DNA from: JAEEJA01 sp036343175 | Lineage (GTDB): Bacteria > Bacillota > Clostridia > Lachnospirales > Lachnospiraceae | Assembly (NCBI GenBank): GCA_036343175.1 | Contig: JAZASR010000046.1 | Location: forward strand, 1-12,234 | Direction: 5' to 3' | Length of the DNA stretch: 12,234 nucleotides | Part shown: positions 1 to 6,168 of the stretch, one piece after another | Numbering within the stretch: the stretch's first letter is position 1 | Layout: each line of letters begins with the position of its first letter | Translations under genes and position numbers: made by a program | Notes under the pieces: model-generated | What the model was told of the DNA's origin: nothing | Seen by the model: only the letters and a program-made list of their open reading frames with translations | Databases searched by the model: none

Positions 1-494
1 ACGGTACGCCGAACGCTTTGGATTTCCAACTTGTAAGTCTCATGTTCCTTCGGATTAGAAAGGATGAAGACACCTATATTGTCAGCAAGGACAATGGTTT
101 TGATGCGGCCGTAAAACTTGGGAGACGACAGGGCATTGAAAGAATCTATCGTATTTCGACAATCAATGAAATATTTAAGAGTGACAATATGGAGACTGCT
201 GCATTGACTGTGGAAGATGAAAAACCGAAGGAGACATCAAAGCCAGTCGTTATAACAATGCCTGCACAACCGTCTATAGAAGAGGTTTTAAAAGCAGCGA
301 TTGCCGGGACACCTGGTGTGTCAAAAAAGAATCGTCCGATTGTATACGACGCATTGACTACTAGCAAGGGGAAAGCGGATTTTTACCATGACATCATAAA
401 GATGCTCGGGCAACAGGATGGATTGAATCTTTACAGGCTTGTGAAAAGTCATTTTACGGAATGGAAGCAGTTACAGCAGAGTGAGGGAAAATAA
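1..494 (+). CDS. PIN-like domain protein, C-terminal part (5' end outside window)
   Basis: The reading frame is already open at base 3 and reads GTPNALDFQLVSL before any methionine, so the start lies upstream. The segment NALDFQL, followed about 20 residues later by YIVSKDNGFDAA, matches the second half of PIN-like nuclease folds, where the Asp of NALDF and the Asp of SKDNGFD belong to the acidic metal-binding set. Such proteins are usually single-strand RNA endonucleases, though activity cannot be read from a fragment. After the PIN part comes a low-complexity linker rich in E, K, T and P, then a helical C-terminal segment (SIEEVLKAA ... FYHDIIKML ... FTEWKQL) that I do not recognise. The stop at 492-494 is 3 bp before the Nudix start, so the two are probably co-transcribed. 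The PIN-like fold is likely; target and function are unknown. Confidence 0.6.
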   Translation, partial: GTPNALDFQLVSLMFLRIRKDEDTYIVSKDNGFDAAVKLGRRQGIERIYRISTINEIFKSDNMETAALTVEDEKPKETSKPVVITMPAQPSIEEVLKAAIAGTPGVSKKNRPIVYDALTTSKGKADFYHDIIKMLGQQDGLNLYRLVKSHFTEWKQLQQSEGK

Positions 495-497
495 ATC

Positions 498-1001
498 ATG
501 GCGATAAAAATGGATTACTGCATGCAATGTGGGACAAAGCTTGAGAAGAAATGGCTGGAGTCAGAAGGAAAAGAAATACCCTATTGTCCGACATGTAAGG
601 ATTATCGGTTTCCGGTGTTTAACACGGCGGTCAGCATGATCGTAATGAATGAGGATAAGGACAAGATTCTTCTAATCCGGCAGTATGGACGGGACAGCTA
701 CATTCTTGTTGCCGGTTACGTGAATCAGGGAGAAGATGCGGAAACTGCCGTAAAAAGAGAAGTTAAAGAAGAACTTGGACTAGACGTGAAGACCTTGCAC
801 TTTAATCGCAGCCATTATTTTGCACCATCAAATACGCTTATGCTGAACTTCACAGTCACTGTAGCCGGAACGCTCAATCCGAATGAAGAAATCGATTCCT
901 ACGAGATCTTTACGATTGAAGAGGCAAGAAAAAACATCCGCCGTCCATCACTTGCACAGGCATTTCTGGACGGATATTTTGATGAAAAATACTCCTTCTG
1001 A
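498..1001 (+). CDS. NudC-like Nudix hydrolase with N-terminal zinc ribbon
   Basis: This 167-residue protein has a four-cysteine zinc ribbon (C8-x2-C11 and C30-x2-C33) followed by a Nudix fold. The Nudix box at residues 73-95 is perfect: G73, E79, then R87-E88-V-K-E91-E92-L-G94-L. About ten residues after the box, RSHYFAPSNTLMLNF resembles in place and pattern the SQPWPFPxSLM motif of NAD(H) diphosphatases (NudC), but the diagnostic QPW residues are missing. The family hydrolyses nucleoside diphosphates linked to another moiety (NADH, NAD-capped RNA, ADP-ribose), using Mg2+ or Mn2+ held by the box glutamates. The substrate here is uncertain; 'NUDIX domain, NADH-pyrophosphatase-like' is the safe name. 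AGTGAGGG at 480-487 serves as the ribosome site. It sits 3 bp behind the PIN-like gene. Confidence 0.85.
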   Translation: MAIKMDYCMQCGTKLEKKWLESEGKEIPYCPTCKDYRFPVFNTAVSMIVMNEDKDKILLIRQYGRDSYILVAGYVNQGEDAETAVKREVKEELGLDVKTLHFNRSHYFAPSNTLMLNFTVTVAGTLNPNEEIDSYEIFTIEEARKNIRRPSLAQAFLDGYFDEKYSF

Positions 1002-1026
1002 TTTGCTGCTTTTTTCCTTGATTATC

Positions 1027-1148
1027 ATCTGCATATAGTAATTTAATTTATGTGCAGATATTCATATGAAATCTGCATATAAAACAATAAAACGTATGCA
1101 GATAATGGTCGATTATCTGCATATAATTCGATATAATTATATGCAGAT
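1027..1148. repeat. Array of six alternating ATCTGCATAT half-sites (three tandem inverted pairs)
   Basis: Six 10-bp sites alternate in orientation: ATCTGCATAT at 1027-1036, 1071-1080 and 1115-1124; and ATGTGCAGAT at 1050-1059, GTATGCAGAT at 1094-1103, ATATGCAGAT at 1139-1148. Start-to-start spacings are 23, 21, 23, 21 and 24 bp, so all lie about two helical turns apart, presumably on one face. The pairs form a tandem unit of 44 bp whose spacer DNA has diverged while the arms are conserved. The last pair extends to 14-bp perfect arms (1114-1127 with 1136-1149). The array ends directly at the ribosome site of the Fic gene and brackets the candidate -10 box, so it is most likely an operator array. 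The C-terminal winged helix of the Fic protein is the obvious candidate ligand; this is inference. Confidence 0.85.
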
Positions 1149-1153
1149 AGGAG
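1132..1153 (+). promoter_or_regulatory. Candidate -10 box and ribosome site of the Fic gene
   Basis: TATAAT at 1132-1137 lies between the two arms of the last inverted pair. AGGAG at 1149-1153 is 9 nt before the ATG at 1163. A second TATAAT overlaps the left arm at 1122-1127. No good -35 hexamer is found at the right distance from either (TCGATT is the best for the first), so the promoter is weak or activator-dependent. A start near 1144 would give a leader of about 19 nt. Confidence 0.45.
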
Positions 1154-1162
1154 CTATAAACG

Positions 1163-2209
1163 ATGAGAAGGTTCGACTATTCATTTCTTAACAATGGTTT
1201 GCTTCCAGCAAGCCTTGTAAATATCACAGCAAGCATAGCAAGCCTAAAAACGATGTCTGGTATCCGGAAAGCTGAGAATATCCGTATTTTCACTGAGCTT
1301 GAGGCCATTGCAAAGATTCAGTCTGTCAAAAGTTCTAATGCAATCGAAGGAATTGTTACAAGTGACGAAAGAATTGCGGCTATTGTGAATCAGAACAGTG
1401 CACCGCTTAATCATAATGAAGCAGAAATTGCCGGGTATCGTGACGCATTGAATGAGATCCATCTAGGATATGAACATATAAATTTTCGGCAAAAGGATAT
1501 CCTGAGACTCCATGAAATCATGATGTCTGTTGCCGGATATGAAGCTGGTGGACATTATAAAACTTATGATAATGTGATCCTGGAAGTAGATGCCAGTGGA
1601 AATCGAAAGGTCCGGTTTTCGCCTACACCTGCAGCCGAAACAGAAGCTGCTATGGAGCAGCTGGAGCTTGCATATCTCGATGCCAGTGGCGAAGCGAATA
1701 TCAATCAATTACTTCTTATTCCCTGCGTAATTCTTGATTTTCTCTGCATTCATCCATTCCGGGATGGTAATGGGAGGATGTCGAGGCTCTTGTCATTGCT
1801 TCTCTTATACAAAAATGGATATGATGTTGGAAAATATGTATCTTTTGAAGAGCAGATCAACAAACAGAAGGCTTATTATTACGAAGCTTTGCGGAAATCA
1901 TCCGAGGGGTGGCATACCAACGAAAATAACTATTTCCCATTCATAGAAAACTTTTTGACAACGCTTTATCTTTGCTATAAAGAACTCGATAAAAGGTTTA
2001 GCGTGGTTAATGGGAAGAAAATCACAAAAAAAGCACGCATTGAGGCAACGGTTCTTAATAGCCTGACGCCACTCTCTAAAGCAGAGATCTGTGCAATACT
2101 ACCGGACGTCAGCCCTACGACAGTTGAGGCTGTGCTGGGAGCAATGGTCAGGGACGGTTCCATTGTACGGATAGGATCTGCTAGAGCTTCGAGATATATG
2201 AGAAGATGA
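1163..2209 (+). CDS. Fic family protein (class II, auto-inhibited) with C-terminal winged helix
   Basis: The 348-residue protein carries the complete Fic motif HPFRDGNGRMSR at residues 197-208, with catalytic His197. Fic enzymes usually transfer AMP from ATP to hydroxyl groups of target proteins. An inhibitory motif of the type [S/T]xxxE[G/N] is present at S58-NAI-E62-G63, which in class II Fic proteins sits N-terminal to the core and places a Glu that blocks productive ATP binding. It therefore needs no separate antitoxin, and none is adjacent. The part from about 60 residues before the end (LTPLSKAEICAI ... VEAVLGAMVRDGSIVRIG) reads as a winged helix-turn-helix, common in this architecture and suggesting DNA binding. 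All key residues are intact, so it is probably active. The start at 1163 is supported by AGGAG at 1149-1153. It stands alone behind its own operator array. The target protein is unknown. Confidence 0.9.
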   Translation: MRRFDYSFLNNGLLPASLVNITASIASLKTMSGIRKAENIRIFTELEAIAKIQSVKSSNAIEGIVTSDERIAAIVNQNSAPLNHNEAEIAGYRDALNEIHLGYEHINFRQKDILRLHEIMMSVAGYEAGGHYKTYDNVILEVDASGNRKVRFSPTPAAETEAAMEQLELAYLDASGEANINQLLLIPCVILDFLCIHPFRDGNGRMSRLLSLLLLYKNGYDVGKYVSFEEQINKQKAYYYEALRKSSEGWHTNENNYFPFIENFLTTLYLCYKELDKRFSVVNGKKITKKARIEATVLNSLTPLSKAEICAILPDVSPTTVEAVLGAMVRDGSIVRIGSARASRYMRR

Positions 2210-2297
2210 TACAAAAATCCGGGATGGTTTATTATTTCTGAGGCAGTATTATCTTCCGAATGTGACCGTTAATGATATTATCGCTTGATCAACAATA

Positions 2298-2325
2298 GGC
2301 TGATGGATATTATATCCCATCAGTC
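2298..2325. terminator. Hairpin between convergent genes, weak terminator
   Basis: CTGATGG (2300-2306) pairs with CCATCAG (2317-2323), extended by G2299-T2324 and G2298-C2325, around a 10-nt A/T loop. It lies between the end of the Fic gene and the end of the convergent kinase gene. Flanking DNA is T-rich (TCTGTTCTGTTAATG on plus, CTATTGTTG on minus) but lacks a clean U-run, so it may be a weak bidirectional terminator. Confidence 0.5.
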
Positions 2326-2332
2326 TGTTCTG

Positions 2333-3307
2333 TTAATGAACGAAAGAATTTAAAAATGCCATTTGGTATTCAGAATCCGTCAGAGTGGCGCCTTCTTTTG
2401 AGACAACAGTGGCTGCGATGGCATTCGCATTTTTCATGATAACTTTTTCCGGAAGATCAAGACAGAGACCGGTAAGAACTGCACCGCAGTGTGAATCACC
2501 AGCACCGATCGTGTCGACGACCGTTGTTTTTATACCAGGAAGAGAATGCGAAGTCCCATCCTTCGATAACCAGAAGACTCCGTCTTTTCCAAGGGTGACA
2601 ATGACCATATTTTGTGTGACAGCATAAAGAACCCTTGCGGCAACTTCGACATTAAATTGGTCAGAGTCTGCATGTAACGCATTAGAAGAGATGGCGTCAG
2701 CTAAAGTTATTACTTCTGAAGCATTTAGATGAAGGATCGGATGAAGAGCAAGGACTTTCTCTGTTTTCTCTTTGCAGAGCATAACACCTCGTGGGCCTGG
2801 AGCATAGAGTACTGTTCCTCTATTCGGATGTGATGTAAGCCAATCAATGAGATTGTCGCCTGTCGGTTCTTCAACTTCAAGACCGGATATATAGGTGTAA
2901 TCGAAGGCTACATTTTCAACATCCTTCACATAGGATTCGTCAAAGCTGTATTCGATACCATGGACGGACAGGAAGGTACGTTCACCGTCTTTTTCTACGA
3001 AACAGTAGCAGCATCCATTTTCTTTATTTTCAATGCGGACCGGGCCGGTAAATCCGTCCTTCTCAAGATGGCTCCAGACAAAATCACCGAAGATACCGCA
3101 GCCGACCGGTGTCACAAAATGGAGTGGAACTGTATTTGCATGTGCGACTTTTGCAACATTATAAGCACAGCCACCCATCCGGAAATGCTGGGAATATGGA
3201 TGCAGATCTTCTCCGGTCGAAGGGAGATGATCAAGACGGAGTACGACATCTACACAGGTAGAACCGATCACTAGAAGCTTTTTCAACGGTTGGTTTTCCT
3301 TCCTCAT
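2333..3307 (-). CDS. PfkB/ribokinase-family carbohydrate or nucleoside kinase
   Basis: This 324-residue protein has the PfkB layout: an N-terminal strand LLVIGSTCVD (11-20), the substrate-side GG motif G45-G-C-A-Y-N-V-A52, and the C-terminal signature DTIGAGDSHCG with the anion hole GAGD at 268-271, where Asp271 is the catalytic base. The family phosphorylates sugars or nucleosides with ATP; the substrate cannot be deduced from sequence. The ATG at 3307 overlaps the TGA of the upstream hydrolase by 4 bp (ATGA) and has no Shine-Dalgarno of its own, which points to translational coupling. A TTG at codon 8, preceded by AGGAAGGA inside the first codons, is an alternative start that keeps the whole fold. 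It is the last gene of a three-gene minus-strand operon. Confidence 0.88.
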   Translation of the reverse strand: MRKENQPLKKLLVIGSTCVDVVLRLDHLPSTGEDLHPYSQHFRMGGCAYNVAKVAHANTVPLHFVTPVGCGIFGDFVWSHLEKDGFTGPVRIENKENGCCYCFVEKDGERTFLSVHGIEYSFDESYVKDVENVAFDYTYISGLEVEEPTGDNLIDWLTSHPNRGTVLYAPGPRGVMLCKEKTEKVLALHPILHLNASEVITLADAISSNALHADSDQFNVEVAARVLYAVTQNMVIVTLGKDGVFWLSKDGTSHSLPGIKTTVVDTIGAGDSHCGAVLTGLCLDLPEKVIMKNANAIAATVVSKEGATLTDSEYQMAFLNSFVH

Positions 3308-4227
3308 TTTAGTGAATTCGAAATAAAATCTCTCTTTATATTTCCCTCATCACAAGCCTTCAGCCATTTCTTGAGAAGAGGCATATAGATCTCTGGTTTT
3401 TCAAGATAGCACATGTGTCTTACACCCTCGAAAAGATACCAGGACGAGTTCGGAATTCTGTCATGCATGGTCTTTGCGATTAGCGGTGTACAAAGGTCAT
3501 CTGTGCCGCTGAGAATAAGAGACGGGATGTTTATGTTCTTGAGTTCTTCACGCACATCAAAATCCTGAAGAGTTCCGGATGGGGTATATTCATTGTTGCC
3601 CCAGGCAGTGACATAGGACTCTGTACCAATACGTTTCGGCTTTCTGATATATTCCGGGTCATTAGGCGTTGGTGCACTTGCGCAGCGCATGGACATGAAA
3701 TGCTCTGTCGCTTTCTGACATGCCCTCGTAGTATAATTTCCGGTTCTTTCCGCTTCTTTTATCGCGTCTTGTTCATCTTTGGGAAAATATCGGAGAATTC
3801 TGTGCTGTTCGGATCCCCAAAGCTGTGATGATGGGAGTGTACTTGACAGAACAGCCGAGATCACGCCTTCCGGATGGCAGGAGATAAGATACTGAAGAAG
3901 CAGCATGCCGCCCCAGGACTGCCCAAGGATGTGACATTTTTCAAGATGAAGTGCATTGCGTATAGTAGTAAGCTCCGAAATCCAGGTTTCCATCTTCCAA
4001 AGCTCCGGATGTCCGTCTACATAGGAATTTCCGCATCCGATCTGGTCATAGGTGACCATGGTTCGACCTTCTTCTGCGAAACAGTCGAAAATCTCCATAT
4101 AGTTGTGCGTAGAACCCGGGCCGCCGTGCAATAGAAGCACTGGTGGAAGATCGGAGTTTTCTGCTTCCGCAATCCGGTAATAGGTCTTAAAACCCATGAA
4201 CGGGATATATCCTTCTTTTATCTGCAT
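3304..4227 (-). CDS. Proline iminopeptidase-like alpha/beta hydrolase (peptidase family S33)
   Basis: The 307-residue protein shows the S33 hallmarks: the oxyanion-hole motif HGGPG at 34-38, the YDQxGxG segment near 60-66, the nucleophile elbow GQSWGG with Ser104, an acid in GTDDLCTP (Asp244 aligns best) and His271 in VRHMCYLEKP. The complete triad predicts an active cytoplasmic enzyme; no signal peptide or membrane segment is seen. The family releases N-terminal proline or other small residues from short peptides, and some members hydrolyse amino-acid amides or esters, so peptide specificity is a family-level guess. AAGGA (4234-4238) lies 6 nt before the ATG. It follows the unknown 4300-4752 gene by 72 nt and overlaps the kinase gene by ATGA. 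Confidence 0.85.
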   Translation of the reverse strand: MQIKEGYIPFMGFKTYYRIAEAENSDLPPVLLLHGGPGSTHNYMEIFDCFAEEGRTMVTYDQIGCGNSYVDGHPELWKMETWISELTTIRNALHLEKCHILGQSWGGMLLLQYLISCHPEGVISAVLSSTLPSSQLWGSEQHRILRYFPKDEQDAIKEAERTGNYTTRACQKATEHFMSMRCASAPTPNDPEYIRKPKRIGTESYVTAWGNNEYTPSGTLQDFDVREELKNINIPSLILSGTDDLCTPLIAKTMHDRIPNSSWYLFEGVRHMCYLEKPEIYMPLLKKWLKACDEGNIKRDFISNSLK

Positions 4228-4299
4228 GTTATTTTCCTTGTTTGACGTGAATCCAACATTATGATCATGAAAACGTTCACCGGAATAAATAAAACCGGA

Positions 4300-4752
4300 T
4301 TAGTCCCAATTGCCAGCCTTATCACACGTGTGATGAGACCACTTATTTGCTCCAAAATCGAAGATATAGATATTTTGGATGTTAAGCATCTTGTTAGAAC
4401 TTAGCTTCTTCACACTGTCTAGCGAGTCAAAAAGGAAAGCACCATGCGTACGACGAAGGAATCCCGGTGCGTTAAGTACATCGGAAACAGAGTAGTCTCT
4501 TGTACAAATGTAAGCGCAACCGATATCCCGACAGACAACGCCATTCTGCCCCGCAAACATTTCTGCAAGAGAACGGTTGTCCTTCTCGATGATGTTGTCC
4601 CAGATGCCGAACCGAAGTGCAGTATCGATATCCTGCGGGTTTGTGAGACATTGATTTAATATCGGTGCAATGCTGTCGCCGTCAAACATCTGTATTCCGC
4701 CTACGAATGTGCCGTCTTCTGTTTCATATCCGATAAATGCTGTCTTTCCCAT
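4300..4752 (-). CDS. Uncharacterised 150-residue protein, first gene of the peptidase-kinase operon
   Basis: I do not recognise a named family with certainty. The start, GYETEDGTFVGGIQMFDGDSIAPIL, has the general look of a small protein group whose N terminus reads G-x-DG-x-G-I-Y-x-H-x-DGY followed by V/I-G-x-x-L, but that match is from memory and weak. The C-terminal third, IQNIYIFDFGANKWSHH, suggests two beta strands. There are six cysteines and no signal peptide, membrane helix or catalytic motif. AGGAG (4758-4762) lies 5 nt before the ATG and a good promoter lies about 90 bp upstream, so it is expressed as the leader gene of the operon with the S33 hydrolase and the PfkB kinase. Function unknown. 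Confidence 0.7.
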   Translation of the reverse strand: MGKTAFIGYETEDGTFVGGIQMFDGDSIAPILNQCLTNPQDIDTALRFGIWDNIIEKDNRSLAEMFAGQNGVVCRDIGCAYICTRDYSVSDVLNAPGFLRRTHGAFLFDSLDSVKKLSSNKMLNIQNIYIFDFGANKWSHHTCDKAGNWD

Positions 4753-4840
4753 GATTTCTCCTGAAAAATATCCTTCAACGCTTCCTGAAAGTAAAACTGT
4801 TGAGAAAAATATATTACCTCAGCGGTCCTGGTGCTAAGCA

Positions 4841-4869
4841 ATCATAACGAAAGTAAATTGGATTATCAA
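4841..4869 (-). promoter_or_regulatory. Promoter of the three-gene minus operon
   Basis: On the minus strand TTGATA (4864-4869) and TATGAT (4841-4846) are separated by exactly 17 bp; each differs from consensus by one base. Transcription would start near 4834, giving an 82-nt leader before the ATG at 4752. The first part of that leader can form a short CTTAGC/GCTGAG hairpin. Confidence 0.7.
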
Positions 4870-4878
4870 GAGCCCATT

Positions 4879-4910
4879 GTCTTAGTAAAAATGACATGCG
4901 ATTCTAAGAC
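4879..4910. repeat. Inverted repeat just upstream of the operon promoter
   Basis: GTCTTAG (4879-4885) and CTAAGAC (4904-4910) are perfect 7-bp arms 18 bp apart, beginning 10 bp upstream of the -35 box on the minus strand. The position fits an activator or repressor site. No regulator can be named. Confidence 0.45.
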
Positions 4911-4935
4911 TATGGTTGAGATCTAAAAAGCATGA

Positions 4936-4975
4936 ATAAAGAAAGCCGGTGTATAAACGCACCAGCTTTCTTTAT
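4936..4975 (-). terminator. Intrinsic terminator of the nitrilase-family gene
   Basis: A 16-bp stem (4936-4951 with 4960-4975) closes an 8-nt loop. It is fully paired on the minus strand with one G-U wobble; on the plus strand that position is a C-A mismatch, which supports the minus orientation. The 3' arm ends in UUUCUUUAUU and a further UUUUU follows a few bases on. It begins 17 nt after the stop codon. Confidence 0.85.
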
Positions 4976-4992
4976 AGAGAGGACATAAAAGA

Positions 4993-5898
4993 TTACTTGC
5001 CAAAATTCGGATCGGAAAGAACGTCCTTGTACATCTCGAGGTATTTGTCAGGGCGCCAGTCGGTTCCCTTAACAGCAGGGTTATATTTGAACGCGTATCT
5101 AGATGCAAGTGAAAGGTCGATGGTTGCTGTAAACATTTCAATCTCTGGTGCATCCGGATCTGTGAACTTCCTGCCGGCGTAGTAGTAATAGGACCATGCA
5201 TGCTTCTGACCGGGTCCGATGATGGAACTTCCGCCCCAGAAGTAATTGTCGACATCAAGACCGCCGATGTTTGCGGAAGCTATGTAGATGCCGTTCTGTA
5301 CAACAGAAGCTTCAAGCGTAGGAGAGCCAAAATATGGACCATGGCAATGTGCTAATGCTGTCGAGTTGATCAGCATGCGGCAGCCCTTCGCGACATAATA
5401 TCTTGTGAGCTCAGGGAATGCATAGTTGTCATAGCAGATCGCGCAGCCGATCGGACCGAATTCGGAATCAAGAATGAAAGGTTTGTCACCGCGGGTTGCC
5501 CAGTTCGGCTCCGGGGATGGAAGATGCATCTTGTGGTAGGAGCCTTCGATGCCCTTCGGGGAGAAGATTGCTAAAGCATTGTAGATCGTATCCGGATCCT
5601 TGTCATCTCTTGCCGGCATGCCCATTACTACATAAATACCGAACTTCTTGGTGAGCTCTGCGATTTCCTCAGTGCTTGGGCCAGGAATCGTCTCGGCAAG
5701 CTTATACTGCATTTTTTCCTTGAGCGGCTTGTCTGCTTCATCGTCATAACCTGTGAGACTCATTTCCGGGAAGATTACGAAGTTGCTGCCCTTACGATAA
5801 GCGGCTTCGATATACTCCTTGATCCGCTTCAGGTTGTTTGCCTTGTCGCCCCAGACCGGATGAAATGTCACAACAGAAACAGTACAAATGTCTTTCAT
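4993..5898 (-). CDS. Nitrilase-superfamily carbon-nitrogen hydrolase
   Basis: The 301-residue protein has the full nitrilase catalytic set: Glu45 in FPEMSLTG, Lys123 in YHKMHLP and Cys155 in CAICYDNYAFPE. The length matches single-domain amidases of the family, which hydrolyse amides, N-carbamoyl compounds or, less often, nitriles in the cytoplasm. The substrate is not identifiable; the aromatic-rich WSYYYYAG segment near the C terminus may shape the pocket. GGAGG (5905-5909) lies 6 nt before the ATG. It is a single-gene unit with its own promoter (5968-5995), a terminator-like hairpin in the leader (5910-5951) and a strong terminator after the stop. It is divergent from the dehydrogenase gene at 6169, which hints at a shared pathway or signal without proving it. 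Confidence 0.88.
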   Translation of the reverse strand: MKDICTVSVVTFHPVWGDKANNLKRIKEYIEAAYRKGSNFVIFPEMSLTGYDDEADKPLKEKMQYKLAETIPGPSTEEIAELTKKFGIYVVMGMPARDDKDPDTIYNALAIFSPKGIEGSYHKMHLPSPEPNWATRGDKPFILDSEFGPIGCAICYDNYAFPELTRYYVAKGCRMLINSTALAHCHGPYFGSPTLEASVVQNGIYIASANIGGLDVDNYFWGGSSIIGPGQKHAWSYYYYAGRKFTDPDAPEIEMFTATIDLSLASRYAFKYNPAVKGTDWRPDKYLEMYKDVLSDPNFGK

Positions 5899-5909
5899 GA
5901 TACGCCTCC

Positions 5910-5951
5910 AAAAAATTAAGGCGTCAGATACCTTTCTGTATCTGGCGCCTT
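5910..5951 (-). promoter_or_regulatory. Terminator-like hairpin in the nitrilase leader (putative attenuator)
   Basis: GTATCTGGCGCC (5938-5949) and GGCGTCAGATAC (5920-5931) form a 12-bp stem, 14 bp with the flanking A-T pairs, over a 6-nt loop. Read on the minus strand it is followed by UUAA and six U residues (5910-5915), then directly by the GGAGG ribosome site. This is the shape of an intrinsic terminator placed before the start codon. The 3' arm ACGCCU can alternatively pair with AGGCGU at the ribosome site (5902-5907), so terminator formation and sequestration of that site exclude each other. ACGCCTC occurs on both sides of the hairpin (5902-5908 and 5959-5965). No known aptamer is visible in the short leader. 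Confidence 0.6.
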
Positions 5952-5967
5952 TGTCTTTACGCCTCAG

Positions 5968-5995
5968 ATTATAGTCCTCGAAAAGTTAAAAACAA
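5968..5995 (-). promoter_or_regulatory. Promoter of the nitrilase-family gene
   Basis: A perfect TATAAT on the minus strand (5968-5973) is preceded at 16 bp by TTGTTT (5990-5995), which matches only the TTG of the -35 consensus. The start would be near 5961, leaving a leader of about 63 nt made almost wholly of the hairpin and ribosome site. Confidence 0.6.
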
Positions 5996-5996
5996 G

Positions 5997-6008
5997 ATAC
6001 TGCAGTAT
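5997..6008. repeat. 12-bp perfect palindrome ATACTGCAGTAT
   Basis: ATACTGCAGTAT is self-complementary and abuts the -35 region of the nitrilase promoter. It may be an operator or activator site. A second, 10-bp palindrome, CTGTTAACAG, lies at 6038-6047. Both could be chance in A/T-rich DNA. Confidence 0.35.
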
Positions 6009-6104
6009 GAAAATTAAGAATGCGAGGCATAGCATTTCTGTTAACAGCCAGCAATAGAACTGTTAATTTCTCATCAGAAAGACAAGGATTTATAGAGAAT
6101 TAGG

Positions 6105-6122
6105 TTGATAATTAATTATCAA
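6105..6122. promoter_or_regulatory. 18-bp perfect palindrome over the -35 box, likely operator
   Basis: TTGATAATTAATTATCAA is a perfect 18-bp palindrome whose left end is the -35 hexamer of the dehydrogenase promoter. Its length and position fit a dimeric repressor that blocks RNA polymerase. No regulator gene lies beside it in this window. Confidence 0.65.
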
Positions 6123-6132
6123 AGACTAGAAT
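6105..6132 (+). promoter_or_regulatory. Promoter of the dehydrogenase gene
   Basis: TTGATA (6105-6110) and TAGAAT (6127-6132) are 16 bp apart, each one base off consensus. The start would be near 6139, giving a 30-nt leader. In that leader, two TTCGAA copies (6148-6153 and 6162-6167) could pair as a short stem with AAGGAGAT in its loop, presenting the ribosome site. Confidence 0.65.
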
Positions 6133-6168
6133 GGAGATAGCAAATATTTCGAAAGGAGATATTCGAAA

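Noticed and set aside
972..1016. Possible terminator at the end of the Nudix gene
   Set aside because: A weak A/T stem within the last codons is followed by a T-run only about 14 nt later, so the hairpin and tract are not properly joined.
1027..1148. Possible CRISPR array
   Set aside because: The repeats are 10-bp alternating inverted sites with short A/T spacers, abutting a promoter; there are no 28-37 bp direct repeats or unique spacers.
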